From the NCBI RefSeq assembly GCF_014805825.1, contig NZ_CP061941.1, positions 310,001 to 374,000 of the forward strand: 64,000 nucleotides of DNA, read 5' to 3'. The position numbers and the translations under genes were made by a program. A model generated the notes under the pieces. That model saw only the letters and a list, made by a program, of their open reading frames with translations. It ran no database searches and had not been told where the DNA came from. Each line of letters starts with the position of its first letter. The first letter of the stretch is position 1. This document shows positions 1 through 8,278 of this stretch, piece by piece. Origin of the DNA: Marinomonas algicola (GTDB taxonomy: Bacteria; Pseudomonadota; Gammaproteobacteria; Pseudomonadales; Marinomonadaceae).

Positions 1-1093
1 GGCTGTTAACGGGTGTTTTTAAATAATGAAGCGTACCCGTTGCTGGTAAAAAGTCATTATTAGGGTCTTCCGCGTAGATTCTTGCCTCTATTGCATGGCC
101 ATGTAATCTAATTTGATTTTGTTGTAATGGCAGAGCTTGTCCATGGGCAATACGTAATTGCCATTCAACTAAATCCTGTCCGGTAATCATTTCTGTGACG
201 GGATGCTCAACTTGCAAACGCGTATTCATTTCCATAAAGAAAAAAGAACCGTCTACATCATAGAGAAACTCAACGGTACCGGCGCCGACATAGTCTATGG
301 CTTGTGCGGCTTTTACTGCCGCTTCTCCCATGGATTTACGCGTCTCCTGTGATAGATTTGGAGCAGGCGCTTCTTCAAGTACCTTCTGATGCCGACGCTG
401 GATAGAACAGTCGCGTTCAGAAAGGTAAACGCCATGGCCATGAGCATCACAAAATACTTGAATTTCTACATGTCGAGGCTGAGTAAGATAGCGCTCAATC
501 AACATATCAGAATTGCCAAAGGCGTTTTGAGCCTCACGTTTGGCCGCCGATAGGGCGTCATCAAATGCCGCCATATTTTCTACTACACGCATGCCTTTTC
601 CGCCACCGCCAGCGACGGCTTTTAGCAACAGAGGGAAGCCGCATTTTTGCGCTTCATCGCGAAGTATTTTGGGATCTTGATTGTCACCATGATACCCTGG
701 AACCAATGGCACACCCGCTTCTTCCATAATGGATTTGGCTGCGGATTTTGATCCCATGGCTGCGATGGCTTTTGCTGGTGGTCCGATAAATACAACTGTG
801 TTTTGTGTGCATTTTTCTGCGAACGTTGTATTTTCAGACAAGAACCCATAACCAGGGTGAATAGCTTGAGCACCACTTTTTAACGCAATATCGAGTATTT
901 TATCTTGGCATAAATAACTTTCTGAACTGGCGGCTGGGCCGAGTAAATAAGCTTCGTCGGCCAGTGAAACATGACGCGCATGACGATCGGCTTCAGAATA
1001 CACTGCAACGCAACGAATGCCCATTTTCTGAGCCGTCGTAATCACTCGACAAGCAATCTCACCGCGATTGGCTATCAGTATTTTTTGAAACAT
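1..1093 (-). CDS. liuD: methylcrotonyl-CoA carboxylase, biotin-carboxylase (alpha) subunit, partial
   Basis: This is the N-terminal 364 codons of the biotin-containing subunit of 3-methylcrotonyl-CoA carboxylase, which carboxylates biotin with ATP and bicarbonate in leucine breakdown. The gene continues past position 1, so the biotin carrier end is missing from view. The translation starts MFQKILIANRGEIACRV, the standard biotin-carboxylase opening. It carries the ATP-grasp glycine loop (GGGGKGMR), the QRRHQKVLEEAP segment and the catalytic NTRLQVEHPVTE motif. It starts one base after the liuC stop codon, as in a tightly coupled liu operon. Propionyl- or acetyl-CoA carboxylase subunits share these motifs; the liuA-liuB-liuC context decides for methylcrotonyl-CoA. 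Confidence 0.93.
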   Translation of the reverse strand, partial: MFQKILIANRGEIACRVITTAQKMGIRCVAVYSEADRHARHVSLADEAYLLGPAASSESYLCQDKILDIALKSGAQAIHPGYGFLSENTTFAEKCTQNTVVFIGPPAKAIAAMGSKSAAKSIMEEAGVPLVPGYHGDNQDPKILRDEAQKCGFPLLLKAVAGGGGKGMRVVENMAAFDDALSAAKREAQNAFGNSDMLIERYLTQPRHVEIQVFCDAHGHGVYLSERDCSIQRRHQKVLEEAPAPNLSQETRKSMGEAAVKAAQAIDYVGAGTVEFLYDVDGSFFFMEMNTRLQVEHPVTEMITGQDLVEWQLRIAHGQALPLQQNQIRLHGHAIEARIYAEDPNNDFLPATGTLHYLKTPVNS

Positions 1094-1094
1094 G

Positions 1095-1943
1095 TTATTT
1101 CTCCTCAGAAACCCAAGTTGGACGGCGTTTGTTCAAAAAGGCGCTGAGTCCTTCTTGCCCTTCGTTACTGACACGAATATCGGCGATACCGTTTACTGTG
1201 TGCTGAATGAGCTCAGAAGAAAGGTCTTTATGGCTAACATCGGCGATCAGTTTTTTGGCTGCTGTAACGGCTTTAGGGCTATTTTGCGTAAGCTGTTTGA
1301 TCATGGCATCGGCGGCGTTTGTTAACGCCTCATAGGAACTTAATAGTTGATGAACGAGCCCTATTTGTAACGCCTCTGGAGCGCTAATCACTTCTGCTGT
1401 TAGAAAAAACCGCCTGGCCTGACGTTCTCCAATCGCGCGAATGACGTATGGACTAATGGTGGCAGGGGTGAGCCCTATTTTGACTTCACTGAGGCAAAAT
1501 CGAGCATTATCTTGTGCTAATACAATATCGCAACACGCGGCTAATCCAACAGCACCGCCGTAAGTAGCGCCTTGTATTAAGGCTATGGTAGGGTGTTGGA
1601 AGTCGTTGAGTGTTTGCATTAATTTGGCGAGGTTGGCGGCATCTTGAACATTGTCTGCATGACTGTTTTGCGCCATGCGCTTCATCCAGTTAAGGTCTGC
1701 TCCTGCTGAGAAATGTTTGCCATTCGACTTTAGTACCAGAACTCGAGTGCTTTCATTGTTCTCGGCGGCTTTGAGCTTCTCAATCAACAATTGAATGATG
1801 CTATCATCAAAGGCGTTGTGTTTTTCTGGACGGTTTAGAGTCAGTTCAGCCACTCCGGCCTGAGAATAGCGTAGCGTTACTCGCCCATCAACATCTTCTA
1901 TAGAGTGGTTAAGAGTCAGTGGCTGTTCGGTCTTGGTAGTCAT
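1095..1943 (-). CDS. liuC: methylglutaconyl-CoA hydratase (crotonase family)
   Basis: This 282-residue enoyl-CoA hydratase-family protein probably hydrates 3-methylglutaconyl-CoA to HMG-CoA in leucine degradation. It has the crotonase oxyanion-hole segment (HFSAGADLNWM, about residues 103-113) and the GATYGGAVGLAACCD loop. The LSEVKIGLTPATISPYV segment supplies one expected catalytic glutamate. The SAGADL and LGL-type motifs are intact and the length is normal for AUH-like hydratases. It lies between liuB (15 bp upstream) and liuD (1 bp downstream) on the same strand. The specific substrate is inferred from the operon, since crotonases are hard to separate by sequence alone. Confidence 0.88.
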   Translation of the reverse strand: MTTKTEQPLTLNHSIEDVDGRVTLRYSQAGVAELTLNRPEKHNAFDDSIIQLLIEKLKAAENNESTRVLVLKSNGKHFSAGADLNWMKRMAQNSHADNVQDAANLAKLMQTLNDFQHPTIALIQGATYGGAVGLAACCDIVLAQDNARFCLSEVKIGLTPATISPYVIRAIGERQARRFFLTAEVISAPEALQIGLVHQLLSSYEALTNAADAMIKQLTQNSPKAVTAAKKLIADVSHKDLSSELIQHTVNGIADIRVSNEGQEGLSAFLNKRRPTWVSEEK

Positions 1944-1958
1944 TATGTTGGTCTCCTA

Positions 1959-3581
1959 CTACATACGGAACACGCCAAAGCGCGTCTCGGTTTGTGGACG
2001 GTTTTGTGTCGCGGCAAGGCTAAGTGCAATAATGCTTCGGGTTTGAGCAGGATCAATGACCCCATCGTCCCAAAGACGACCACTGGCATAGTAAGGATGT
2101 CCTTGATGTTCATAGGTGTCGATAATAGGCTGTTTAAACGTCACTTCATCTGAATGGCTCCATTCTTTACCTTCTCTTGCTAGCTTGTCACGGCGGACGG
2201 TGGCCATGACTCCAGCGGCTTGTTCTCCCCCCATCACAGAGATGCGTGCGTTTGGCCACATCCACAGAAAATCTGGATTGTAAGCGCGACCGCACATGCC
2301 GTAATTACCAGCACCAAAACTGCCACCAATTAATACGGTGATTTTAGGAACATTGGCACAAGCGACGGCCATCACCATTTTGGCTCCATGTTTTGCAATG
2401 CCTTCTGATTCGTATTTTTTACCTACCATGAAGCCAGTAATATTTTGTAGAAACAGCAACGGAATGTTTCTTTGGCAGCAAAGCTCGATAAAGTGCGCCC
2501 CTTTTTGTGCGGACTCACCAAAGAGAATGCCATTATTAGCAATGATACCTACTGGCATTCCATGAATATGAGCAAAGCCTGTTACTAAGGTCATGCCATA
2601 CAATTGTTTAAATTCGTCAAACTCAGAGAGATCGACAATTCGAGCGATCACTTCGCGAACATCAAAGGACTTTCGTAAGTCGGTACCCACAATGCCGTAT
2701 AATTCTTTAATATCAAATTTAGGCGCTGCAGGCTCTTGGCTTGTGATGTTCAAGGCTTGTGTTGAGTGAGTGTTTTTATAATTAAGATTAGCAATGCAAC
2801 GACGCGCAATTTGCAACGCGTGTTCGTCGTTTTCGGCATAATGATCCGCTACGCCGGAAGTACGGCAATGGACATCCGCTCCGCCTAACTCTTCGGCCGT
2901 GACCACTTCGCCGGTTGCGGCTTTGACTAAAGGTGGGCCGGCTAAAAAGATGGTACCTTGATCTCGTACAATAATGGATTCATCGGCCATGGCAGGGACA
3001 TAGGCACCCCCTGCGGTACACAGTCCCATAACGACGGCTATCTGAGGGATGCCCTTGGCGGACATACGTGCTTGATTATAAAAAATACGGCCGAAATGGT
3101 CTCGATCAGGGAACACATCATCTTGTTGTGGTAGGTTGGCGCCACCGGAATCCACTAAATAAATACAAGGCAGATGGTTCTGCTCTGCAATTTCTTGAGC
3201 GCGTAAATGCTTTTTCACCGTAAGTGGGTAATAGGTACCGCCTTTAACCGTTGCGTCATTGGCGACGATCATGCACTCCACACCGTTTACACGACCCACT
3301 CCGGCGACCACTCCGGCGGCAGGAATCACATCATCATATACTTGGTAAGCGGCGAGTTGGCCTATTTCTAGGAAGGCACTGCCTGCATCAAGTAGAGAGT
3401 TGATACGGTCTCGAGGTAATAATTTTCCTCGGGCTAAATGACGTTCTTGATAAGAGGGGCCACCGCCTTGAAGAATGATGTCTATTTTTGCTTGCAAGTC
3501 GGCAACGATTTTAGACATGCTTTCTGCATTAGATATAAACTCGGCGGAACGAACCTGTATCTTGCTTTGTAAAATGGGCAT
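1959..3581 (-). CDS. liuB: methylcrotonyl-CoA carboxylase, carboxyltransferase (beta) subunit
   Basis: This 540-residue carboxyltransferase subunit moves the carboxyl group from biotin to 3-methylcrotonyl-CoA, working with LiuD. It has the two-lobed crotonase-like carboxyltransferase fold. The N lobe carries YLVDSGGANLPQQDDVFPD and GLCTAGGAYVPAM. The C lobe carries NNGILFGESAQKGAHFIELC, GGSFGAGNYGMCGRAY and FLWMWPNARISVMGGEQAA. The last of these is characteristic of methylcrotonyl- and propionyl-CoA carboxylases, and the length matches MccB. A GGAGC ribosome site sits about 6 nt before the ATG. The gene is preceded by a 109-bp gap holding a strong hairpin, unlike the almost gapless liuB-liuC-liuD junctions. 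Confidence 0.95.
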   Translation of the reverse strand: MPILQSKIQVRSAEFISNAESMSKIVADLQAKIDIILQGGGPSYQERHLARGKLLPRDRINSLLDAGSAFLEIGQLAAYQVYDDVIPAAGVVAGVGRVNGVECMIVANDATVKGGTYYPLTVKKHLRAQEIAEQNHLPCIYLVDSGGANLPQQDDVFPDRDHFGRIFYNQARMSAKGIPQIAVVMGLCTAGGAYVPAMADESIIVRDQGTIFLAGPPLVKAATGEVVTAEELGGADVHCRTSGVADHYAENDEHALQIARRCIANLNYKNTHSTQALNITSQEPAAPKFDIKELYGIVGTDLRKSFDVREVIARIVDLSEFDEFKQLYGMTLVTGFAHIHGMPVGIIANNGILFGESAQKGAHFIELCCQRNIPLLFLQNITGFMVGKKYESEGIAKHGAKMVMAVACANVPKITVLIGGSFGAGNYGMCGRAYNPDFLWMWPNARISVMGGEQAAGVMATVRRDKLAREGKEWSHSDEVTFKQPIIDTYEHQGHPYYASGRLWDDGVIDPAQTRSIIALSLAATQNRPQTETRFGVFRM

Positions 3582-3622
3582 TGTCGTGCTCCTGATGCGA
3601 GATCAACATAATGTTGGCCATA

Positions 3623-3653
3623 CGTCATTGAGATCTTATGGATATCAATGACG
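3623..3653 (-). repeat. intergenic hairpin between liuA and liuB
   Basis: A perfect 9-bp inverted repeat (CGTCATTGA at 3623-3631, TCAATGACG at 3645-3653) continues after one mismatch with three more pairs (ATC/GAT) around a 5-nt loop. There is no T-run on the transcribed strand, so it is unlikely to be a simple intrinsic terminator. It may be an mRNA processing or stabilising structure within the liu transcript. Confidence 0.6.
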
Positions 3654-3690
3654 CGTTTAATAAGCGTATCGTTCTGTTTTAGTAAATTAA

Positions 3691-4857
3691 TTAGTTATCT
3701 AAAAACAGTTCTCGACCGATTAACATACGGCGAATTTCTGAGGTGCCTGCGCCAATTTCGTAAAGTTTGGCATCACGTAGTAAACGACCTGTAGGGTATT
3801 CGTTAATGTAGCCGTTGCCGCCTAAAAGTTGAATGGCATCCAACGCCAGTTGGGTCGCCATTTCGGCTGAATACAAGATGGCACCCGCAGCGTCTTTACG
3901 TGTAGTATCACCTCGATCAGCGGCCATCGCTACCATATAGACATAAGACTTTGCGGCATTCATACGGGTGTACATGTCCGCTAATTTACCTTGAACTAAT
4001 TCAAACTCTCCAATGGCTTTACCGAACTGTTTACGGTCGCGGATATACGGAACCACAACATCCATGGCGGCTTGCATGATGCCAAGAGGGCCACCAGACA
4101 GAACCAAACGCTCGAAGTCTAATCCACTCATTAGGACGCTAACTCCGCCGTTTAATTGCCCTAGAATGTTTTCTTTTGGAACCTGGCAATCTTGGAATAC
4201 CAGCTCACAGGTATTGGAGCCACGCATGCCTAGTTTGTCGAGTTTTTGAGCTTGAGTGAAACCTTCTGTGTTTCGTTCAACGATAAAAGCGGTGATGCCT
4301 TTCGAGCCTGCTTGGAGATCTGTTTTTGCGTAGATTACATAAACATTGGCGTCAGGACCGTTGGTGATCCACATCTTATTGCCATTGAGAACATAGTGAT
4401 CACCAGCGTCACGAGCATGTAACTTCATTGATACTACATCGGAGCCGGCATTTGGCTCAGACATGGCTAAGGCGCCGATATGTTCACCTGAGACTAACTT
4501 GGGAAGGTATTTTTCTTTTTGCTCTTGGGTACCATTTTTATGAATTTGGTTTACACATAAATTGGAGTGAGCACCATAAGAAAGGGCAACGGATGCGGAC
4601 GCTCGACTGAGCTCTTCCATGGCAATCACATGCGCCAGGTAACCCATATTCGCGCCGCCAAACTCTTCTTTAACGGTAATGCCTAATAGACCCATATCAC
4701 CCATTTTTTTCCATAGGTCATTGGGAAAAAGGTTGTCTTGATCTATTTTTTCGGCACGAGGCGCAATTTCAGCGGCCGCAAAACCATTGATGTGACTGCG
4801 CAACATGTCGACCGTTTCGCCAAGGCCAAAGTTGAGTTCAGAGTAGTGTGAGATCAT
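3691..4857 (-). CDS. liuA: isovaleryl-CoA dehydrogenase
   Basis: This 388-residue FAD-dependent acyl-CoA dehydrogenase oxidises isovaleryl-CoA to 3-methylcrotonyl-CoA and passes electrons to ETF. It has the FAD/substrate motifs ALAMSEPNAGSDV and WITNGPDANVYVIYAKT. The discriminating feature is the base. The canonical C-terminal glutamate of straight-chain enzymes is replaced (IGAGTSEIRRMLIGREL), while a glutamate is present in LDFERLVLSGGPLG near residue 248, as known for isovaleryl-CoA dehydrogenases. It is the first enzyme gene after liuR. Just 5' of its ribosome site (AGG) is an A-rich AAN-repeat tract (4866-4883), a possible Hfq/Crc site. Confidence 0.95.
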   Translation of the reverse strand: MISHYSELNFGLGETVDMLRSHINGFAAAEIAPRAEKIDQDNLFPNDLWKKMGDMGLLGITVKEEFGGANMGYLAHVIAMEELSRASASVALSYGAHSNLCVNQIHKNGTQEQKEKYLPKLVSGEHIGALAMSEPNAGSDVVSMKLHARDAGDHYVLNGNKMWITNGPDANVYVIYAKTDLQAGSKGITAFIVERNTEGFTQAQKLDKLGMRGSNTCELVFQDCQVPKENILGQLNGGVSVLMSGLDFERLVLSGGPLGIMQAAMDVVVPYIRDRKQFGKAIGEFELVQGKLADMYTRMNAAKSYVYMVAMAADRGDTTRKDAAGAILYSAEMATQLALDAIQLLGGNGYINEYPTGRLLRDAKLYEIGAGTSEIRRMLIGRELFLDN

Positions 4858-4865
4858 GTTATTTA

Positions 4866-4883
4866 CCTATTCTTATTCTTGTT
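4866..4883 (-). promoter_or_regulatory. AAN-repeat tract before liuA ribosome site (possible Hfq/Crc site)
   Basis: On the transcribed strand the sequence is AACAAGAATAAGAATAGG, three overlapping AANAANAA units running into the ribosome site. In Pseudomonas this kind of tract binds Hfq assisted by Crc and blocks translation of catabolic mRNAs. A crc gene is in this window. The assignment here is inference. Confidence 0.4.
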
Positions 4884-4919
4884 TCAGGTTGTACGCTGAG
4901 ATCAATGTGTCCTGTATTT

Positions 4920-5354
4920 TTACAGGGCCTTGATTGATGTTTCGGCATGCTCTTGAGTTTGTTTGGTGTACAGTTCATCGAGTGCAGATTGGCATCGTTG
5001 TTCGGCATTTTCGATTTCAATTTGTGTCATTTTGAGATCTTCAAGCTGCTGTTCTAGCTGTGCTTTTTTAGACTTTAAGTTGTCCAGCATTTTCAACAGT
5101 TGGCGTTCACTCCCCTTGGGCGTTTCATCCCAAAGGTCAAAGAGTTCTCTGGATTCCGCTAAAGAAAACCCCAAACGTTTGCCGCGCAAAATTAATTTTA
5201 AGCGCACTCTATCCTGAGGGTGATAAATGCGTGTTTGACCTTTTCTTTCTGGATGCAGTAATCCTTGATCTTCGTAGAAGCGGATACTTCGAGTGGTAAT
5301 GTCGAATTCGGCTGACAAATCACTGATGCTAAATGTGGGTTTACTGTTTGACAT
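4920..5354 (-). CDS. liuR: MerR-family regulator of branched-chain amino acid degradation
   Basis: This MerR-type transcription factor has an N-terminal winged helix (FSISDLSAEFDITTRSIRFYEDQGLLHPERKG) followed by a dimerisation coiled coil (DNLKSKKAQLEQQLEDLKMT). LiuR proteins control leucine/isovalerate genes in proteobacteria and are usually encoded next to liuA, as here. The reading frame is open from a TTG at 5366. The ATG at 5354 is chosen because GAG lies 7 nt before it, whereas the ATG at 5360 has only 1 nt; this gives about 144 residues. It leads the leftward operon and faces the thiolase gene across a palindromic operator at 5412-5427, so autoregulation is likely. Confidence 0.88.
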   Translation of the reverse strand: MSNSKPTFSISDLSAEFDITTRSIRFYEDQGLLHPERKGQTRIYHPQDRVRLKLILRGKRLGFSLAESRELFDLWDETPKGSERQLLKMLDNLKSKKAQLEQQLEDLKMTQIEIENAEQRCQSALDELYTKQTQEHAETSIKAL

Positions 5355-5411
5355 AGTCATACTCAATTTGAATTTTTTTTGTCTAATCTCTTGCTAATAG
5401 ACTAATCAAGG

Positions 5412-5427
5412 TTTACGTTTACGTAAA
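5412..5427. promoter_or_regulatory. candidate LiuR operator
   Basis: TTTACGTTTACGTAAA is an inverted repeat with perfect 7-bp arms (TTTACGT / ACGTAAA) around two bases. It sits in the divergent space between liuR and the thiolase gene. It closely resembles the TTTACGT-type palindrome I recall for LiuR sites in gammaproteobacteria. Both arms of the degradation block could be controlled from it. Confidence 0.72.
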
Positions 5428-5480
5428 GGTAATTATGAAAAAATAATGCATTTTATTTGCATAACGCATCCAAGCGGAAA

Positions 5481-5491
5481 AATAACAACAA
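5481..5491 (+). promoter_or_regulatory. AAN-repeat tract before thiolase ribosome site (possible Hfq/Crc site)
   Basis: AATAACAACAA runs directly into AGAGGG, the ribosome site of the GTG-initiated thiolase gene. It contains two overlapping AANAANAA matches. Its role as an Hfq/Crc site is inferred from the motif and from the crc gene at 55.8 kb. Confidence 0.42.
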
Positions 5492-5503
5492 GAGGGTTTC
5501 AAA

Positions 5504-6703
5504 GTGACCAATAAAAAGGATGTAACAATCGACTCAATTGTCATTGTTGGTGCAGCGCGTACACCAATGGGTGGCTTACAAGGTGATTTAAGTTCTGTGC
5601 CGTCACCTGAATTAGGGGCGGTAGCCATTAAAGCGGCACTTGAGCGTTCTCATTTATCGTCGGAGCAAATTGACGAAGTCATTATGGGTTGTGTTTTATC
5701 GGCTGGATTAGGTCAAGCGCCAGCGCGTCAAGCCTCTTTAAAAGCAGGGTTGCCATTAAGCACCGGTTGTACCACTGTGAATAAAATGTGTGGTTCAGGC
5801 ATGAAAGCCGTCATGATGGCGCACGATCAAATTCTTGCCGGATCGGCTTCCATTATGGTTGCGGGTGGCATGGAAAACATGAGTATGTCGCCTTATTTAC
5901 TGCCGAAAGTTCGTGAAGGATTACGTATGGGACATGGGAAGGTATTGGACCATATGTTTCTAGATGGTCTTGAGGACGCTTATGAAGGAGGCCTAATGGG
6001 GGCATTTGCTCAAGCGACCGCAGATGACCATCAGGTGACCCGCGAAGCAATGGATGAGTTTGCGATTCAGTCGCTAAAAAAAGCCAATGCCGCCATCGAA
6101 AACGGTTCGTTTGAAAACGAAATTGCCGCCGTGACGGTTCGAGGTCGCAAAGGCGATGTGCTGATCGATATGGATGAGCAGCCAGGCAAAGCAAAACCAG
6201 AAAAAATCCCACATTTACGTCCTGCCTTTGCAAAAGACGGTACCGTAACGGCCGCTAATGCCAGCTCTATTTCGGATGGCGCGTCGGCTCTGATTTTAAT
6301 GAAGGAAAGTGAAGCGATTGAAAAAGGCGTGCCAATATTAGCTCGTATTGTCGCCCATGCAACGCATGCGCAAAAGCCAGCCGAATTTACCATTGCTCCA
6401 ATTGGTGCTATCGAAAAAGTATTAGCGAAATCCCATTGGGAAAAAGAATCCGTTGATCTATTTGAAATCAACGAAGCGTTTGCTGTGGTGACTTTGTTAG
6501 CGCAGCAACGTCTTGGTTTAGATATGAATAAAATAAATGTGCATGGTGGAGCCTGCGCCCTAGGCCATCCTATCGGTTCCAGCGGCTCGCGTGTGCTTGT
6601 CAGTTTATTGTACGCGTTGAAACAAGGTAATTTGCGTCGCGGTATCGCATCTTTGTGTATCGGCGGTGGTGAAGCAACGGCTGTAGCCATTGAAATGCTG
6701 TGA
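5504..6703 (+). CDS. acetyl-CoA C-acyltransferase (thiolase)
   Basis: This 399-residue thiolase probably cleaves 2-methylacetoacetyl-CoA (isoleucine branch) and/or acetoacetyl-CoA (leucine branch) to acyl-CoA products. The nucleophilic cysteine lies in TVNKMCGSGMKAVMMAH, the histidine in the NEAFAVV region, and the second cysteine in GGACALGHPIGSSGSR. Initiation is at GTG 5504, with AGAGGG 7 nt upstream. It is the first gene of the rightward arm and shares the divergent region with liuR, so LiuR control is likely. A biosynthetic acetoacetyl-CoA thiolase cannot be excluded from sequence alone. An AAN-repeat tract abuts its ribosome site. Confidence 0.92.
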   Translation: MTNKKDVTIDSIVIVGAARTPMGGLQGDLSSVPSPELGAVAIKAALERSHLSSEQIDEVIMGCVLSAGLGQAPARQASLKAGLPLSTGCTTVNKMCGSGMKAVMMAHDQILAGSASIMVAGGMENMSMSPYLLPKVREGLRMGHGKVLDHMFLDGLEDAYEGGLMGAFAQATADDHQVTREAMDEFAIQSLKKANAAIENGSFENEIAAVTVRGRKGDVLIDMDEQPGKAKPEKIPHLRPAFAKDGTVTAANASSISDGASALILMKESEAIEKGVPILARIVAHATHAQKPAEFTIAPIGAIEKVLAKSHWEKESVDLFEINEAFAVVTLLAQQRLGLDMNKINVHGGACALGHPIGSSGSRVLVSLLYALKQGNLRRGIASLCIGGGEATAVAIEML

Positions 6704-6771
6704 AAATTTTCGGATAGCTGCAGTCGTTTAGACAAAAGAATAAAAACAAAAAACCATGGGAGAAAGTAAGC

Positions 6772-8265
6772 ATGACTCAAAAAGTCAATATGTTAATTAA
6801 TGGTGAAATGGTCAAAAGCCAAAGCCAAGAGTGGATTCCAGTAACCAACCCTGCGACACAAGACGTGATTGCTGAGGTTCCTAATGCGACCTCAGAAGAA
6901 GTGGAACTGGCCGTTGCCACAGCACAGGCGGCTTTTGAAACTTGGAAAGAGGTGGCTGTATCTGAACGTGCCCGAGTGATGTTACGTTATCAAGCTTTGT
7001 TAAAAGAGCATCATGACGAAATTGCGGAATTATTAAGTCTTGAAACAGGCAAAACCTTCGACGATGCGAAAGGGGATGTCTGGCGTGGGATTGAAGTCGT
7101 CGAGCAGGCGTGTAATGTAGCGGCATTAAGTATGGGTGAAACCATGGAAAATGTGGCCCGTAAAGTGGATTGCTACAGCTATACACAACCTCTTGGTGTT
7201 TGTCTTGGTATTACCCCCTTTAACTTTCCCGCCATGATTCCACTTTGGATGTTTCCTATGGCGATTGCCTGCGGTAATGCCTTTATTTTGAAACCGTCAG
7301 AGCAAGATCCTTTAACGCCTATGCGATTGGCAGAACTGTTTGTTGAAGCCGGTGCCCCGAAAGGTGTTCTGCAGGTCCTTCATGGGACAAAAAAAGTGGT
7401 TAATCAGTTACTCGTACACCCAAATATCCTGGCGATTTCTTTTGTTGGGTCAGTGGGGGTTGCGGAACATATTTATAAAACCGGTACGGATAATTTAAAA
7501 CGTGTTCAGGCCTTTGCTGGCGCCAAAAATCACATGGTTGTTATGCCGGATGCTCAAAAACAGCAAGTGATTAATAACTTAGTGGGGGCTTCTGTTGGGG
7601 CGGGAGGCCAGCGCTGCATGGCGATCTCTGTTGCCGTGTTTGTGGGAGAGGCACGTGAGTGGGTAGATGAATTAAAAGAAGCTTTAGCTCTAGTTCGCCC
7701 TGGCGCCTGGGATGATAAAGGGGCCGGATATGGTCCGCTCATCAATCCTCAGGCAAAAGAGCGCGTATTAAAATTGATACAGGAAGGTAAAGACGCCGGC
7801 GCTGATTGCGTTTTAGATGGCCGTGATTGTGTGGTTGATGGCTTTCCTAATGGTAATTGGGTTGGGCCCACTTTATTTACTAAGGTGACTCGAGATATGT
7901 CCATTTATCAAGAAGAAATTTTCGGTCCTGTTTTACTGGTGCTGGAAGTGGATACTCTCGACGAGGCAATCCAGCTTATTAATGAAAATCCTTATGGTAA
8001 TGGTACCTCTATTTTTACGGCGTCTGGCGCGGCGGCTCGTAAATATCAGCATGAAATTAAAGTCGGTCAGGTTGGTGTGAATGTACCGGTACCGGTGCCT
8101 TTACCTTTCTTCTCTTTCACTGGCTGGAGAAAGTCATTTTACGGTGATCAGCACGCTTATGGTAAGCAAGCCATTCGCTTTTATACTGAAACGAAAACGA
8201 TTACGGCACGCTGGTTTGAAGACGATATTGCCGCGGGCCCAAATATGACCATTGAATTGAAATAG
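6772..8265 (+). CDS. mmsA: methylmalonate-semialdehyde dehydrogenase (CoA-acylating)
   Basis: This 497-residue aldehyde dehydrogenase family protein converts methylmalonate semialdehyde to propionyl-CoA (and malonate semialdehyde to acetyl-CoA) at the end of valine degradation. Features of the MmsA subgroup are visible: SYTQPLGVCLGITPFNFPAM, FVGSVGVAEHIYKTGT, a catalytic cysteine in GAGGQRCMAISVAVFVG, and the C-terminal SFTGWRKSFYGDQHAYGKQ. The usual ALDH glutamate is replaced by the FAGAKNH segment, as in CoA-acylating members. A GGGAGAAAG ribosome site precedes the ATG. It lies between the thiolase and isobutyryl-CoA dehydrogenase, matching a valine-catabolic operon. Confidence 0.95.
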   Translation: MTQKVNMLINGEMVKSQSQEWIPVTNPATQDVIAEVPNATSEEVELAVATAQAAFETWKEVAVSERARVMLRYQALLKEHHDEIAELLSLETGKTFDDAKGDVWRGIEVVEQACNVAALSMGETMENVARKVDCYSYTQPLGVCLGITPFNFPAMIPLWMFPMAIACGNAFILKPSEQDPLTPMRLAELFVEAGAPKGVLQVLHGTKKVVNQLLVHPNILAISFVGSVGVAEHIYKTGTDNLKRVQAFAGAKNHMVVMPDAQKQQVINNLVGASVGAGGQRCMAISVAVFVGEAREWVDELKEALALVRPGAWDDKGAGYGPLINPQAKERVLKLIQEGKDAGADCVLDGRDCVVDGFPNGNWVGPTLFTKVTRDMSIYQEEIFGPVLLVLEVDTLDEAIQLINENPYGNGTSIFTASGAAARKYQHEIKVGQVGVNVPVPVPLPFFSFTGWRKSFYGDQHAYGKQAIRFYTETKTITARWFEDDIAAGPNMTIELK

Positions 8266-8278
8266 CGAGGAAACCAAC

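Noticed and set aside
5853..6233. 126-codon minus-strand open frame
   Set aside because: It lies wholly opposite the thiolase coding region, with a codon pattern of a shadow frame.
6067..6780. 237-codon minus-strand open frame opposite the thiolase gene
   Set aside because: It is antisense to a strongly supported thiolase, has low-complexity serine/alanine-rich content, and has no ribosome site or family resemblance.
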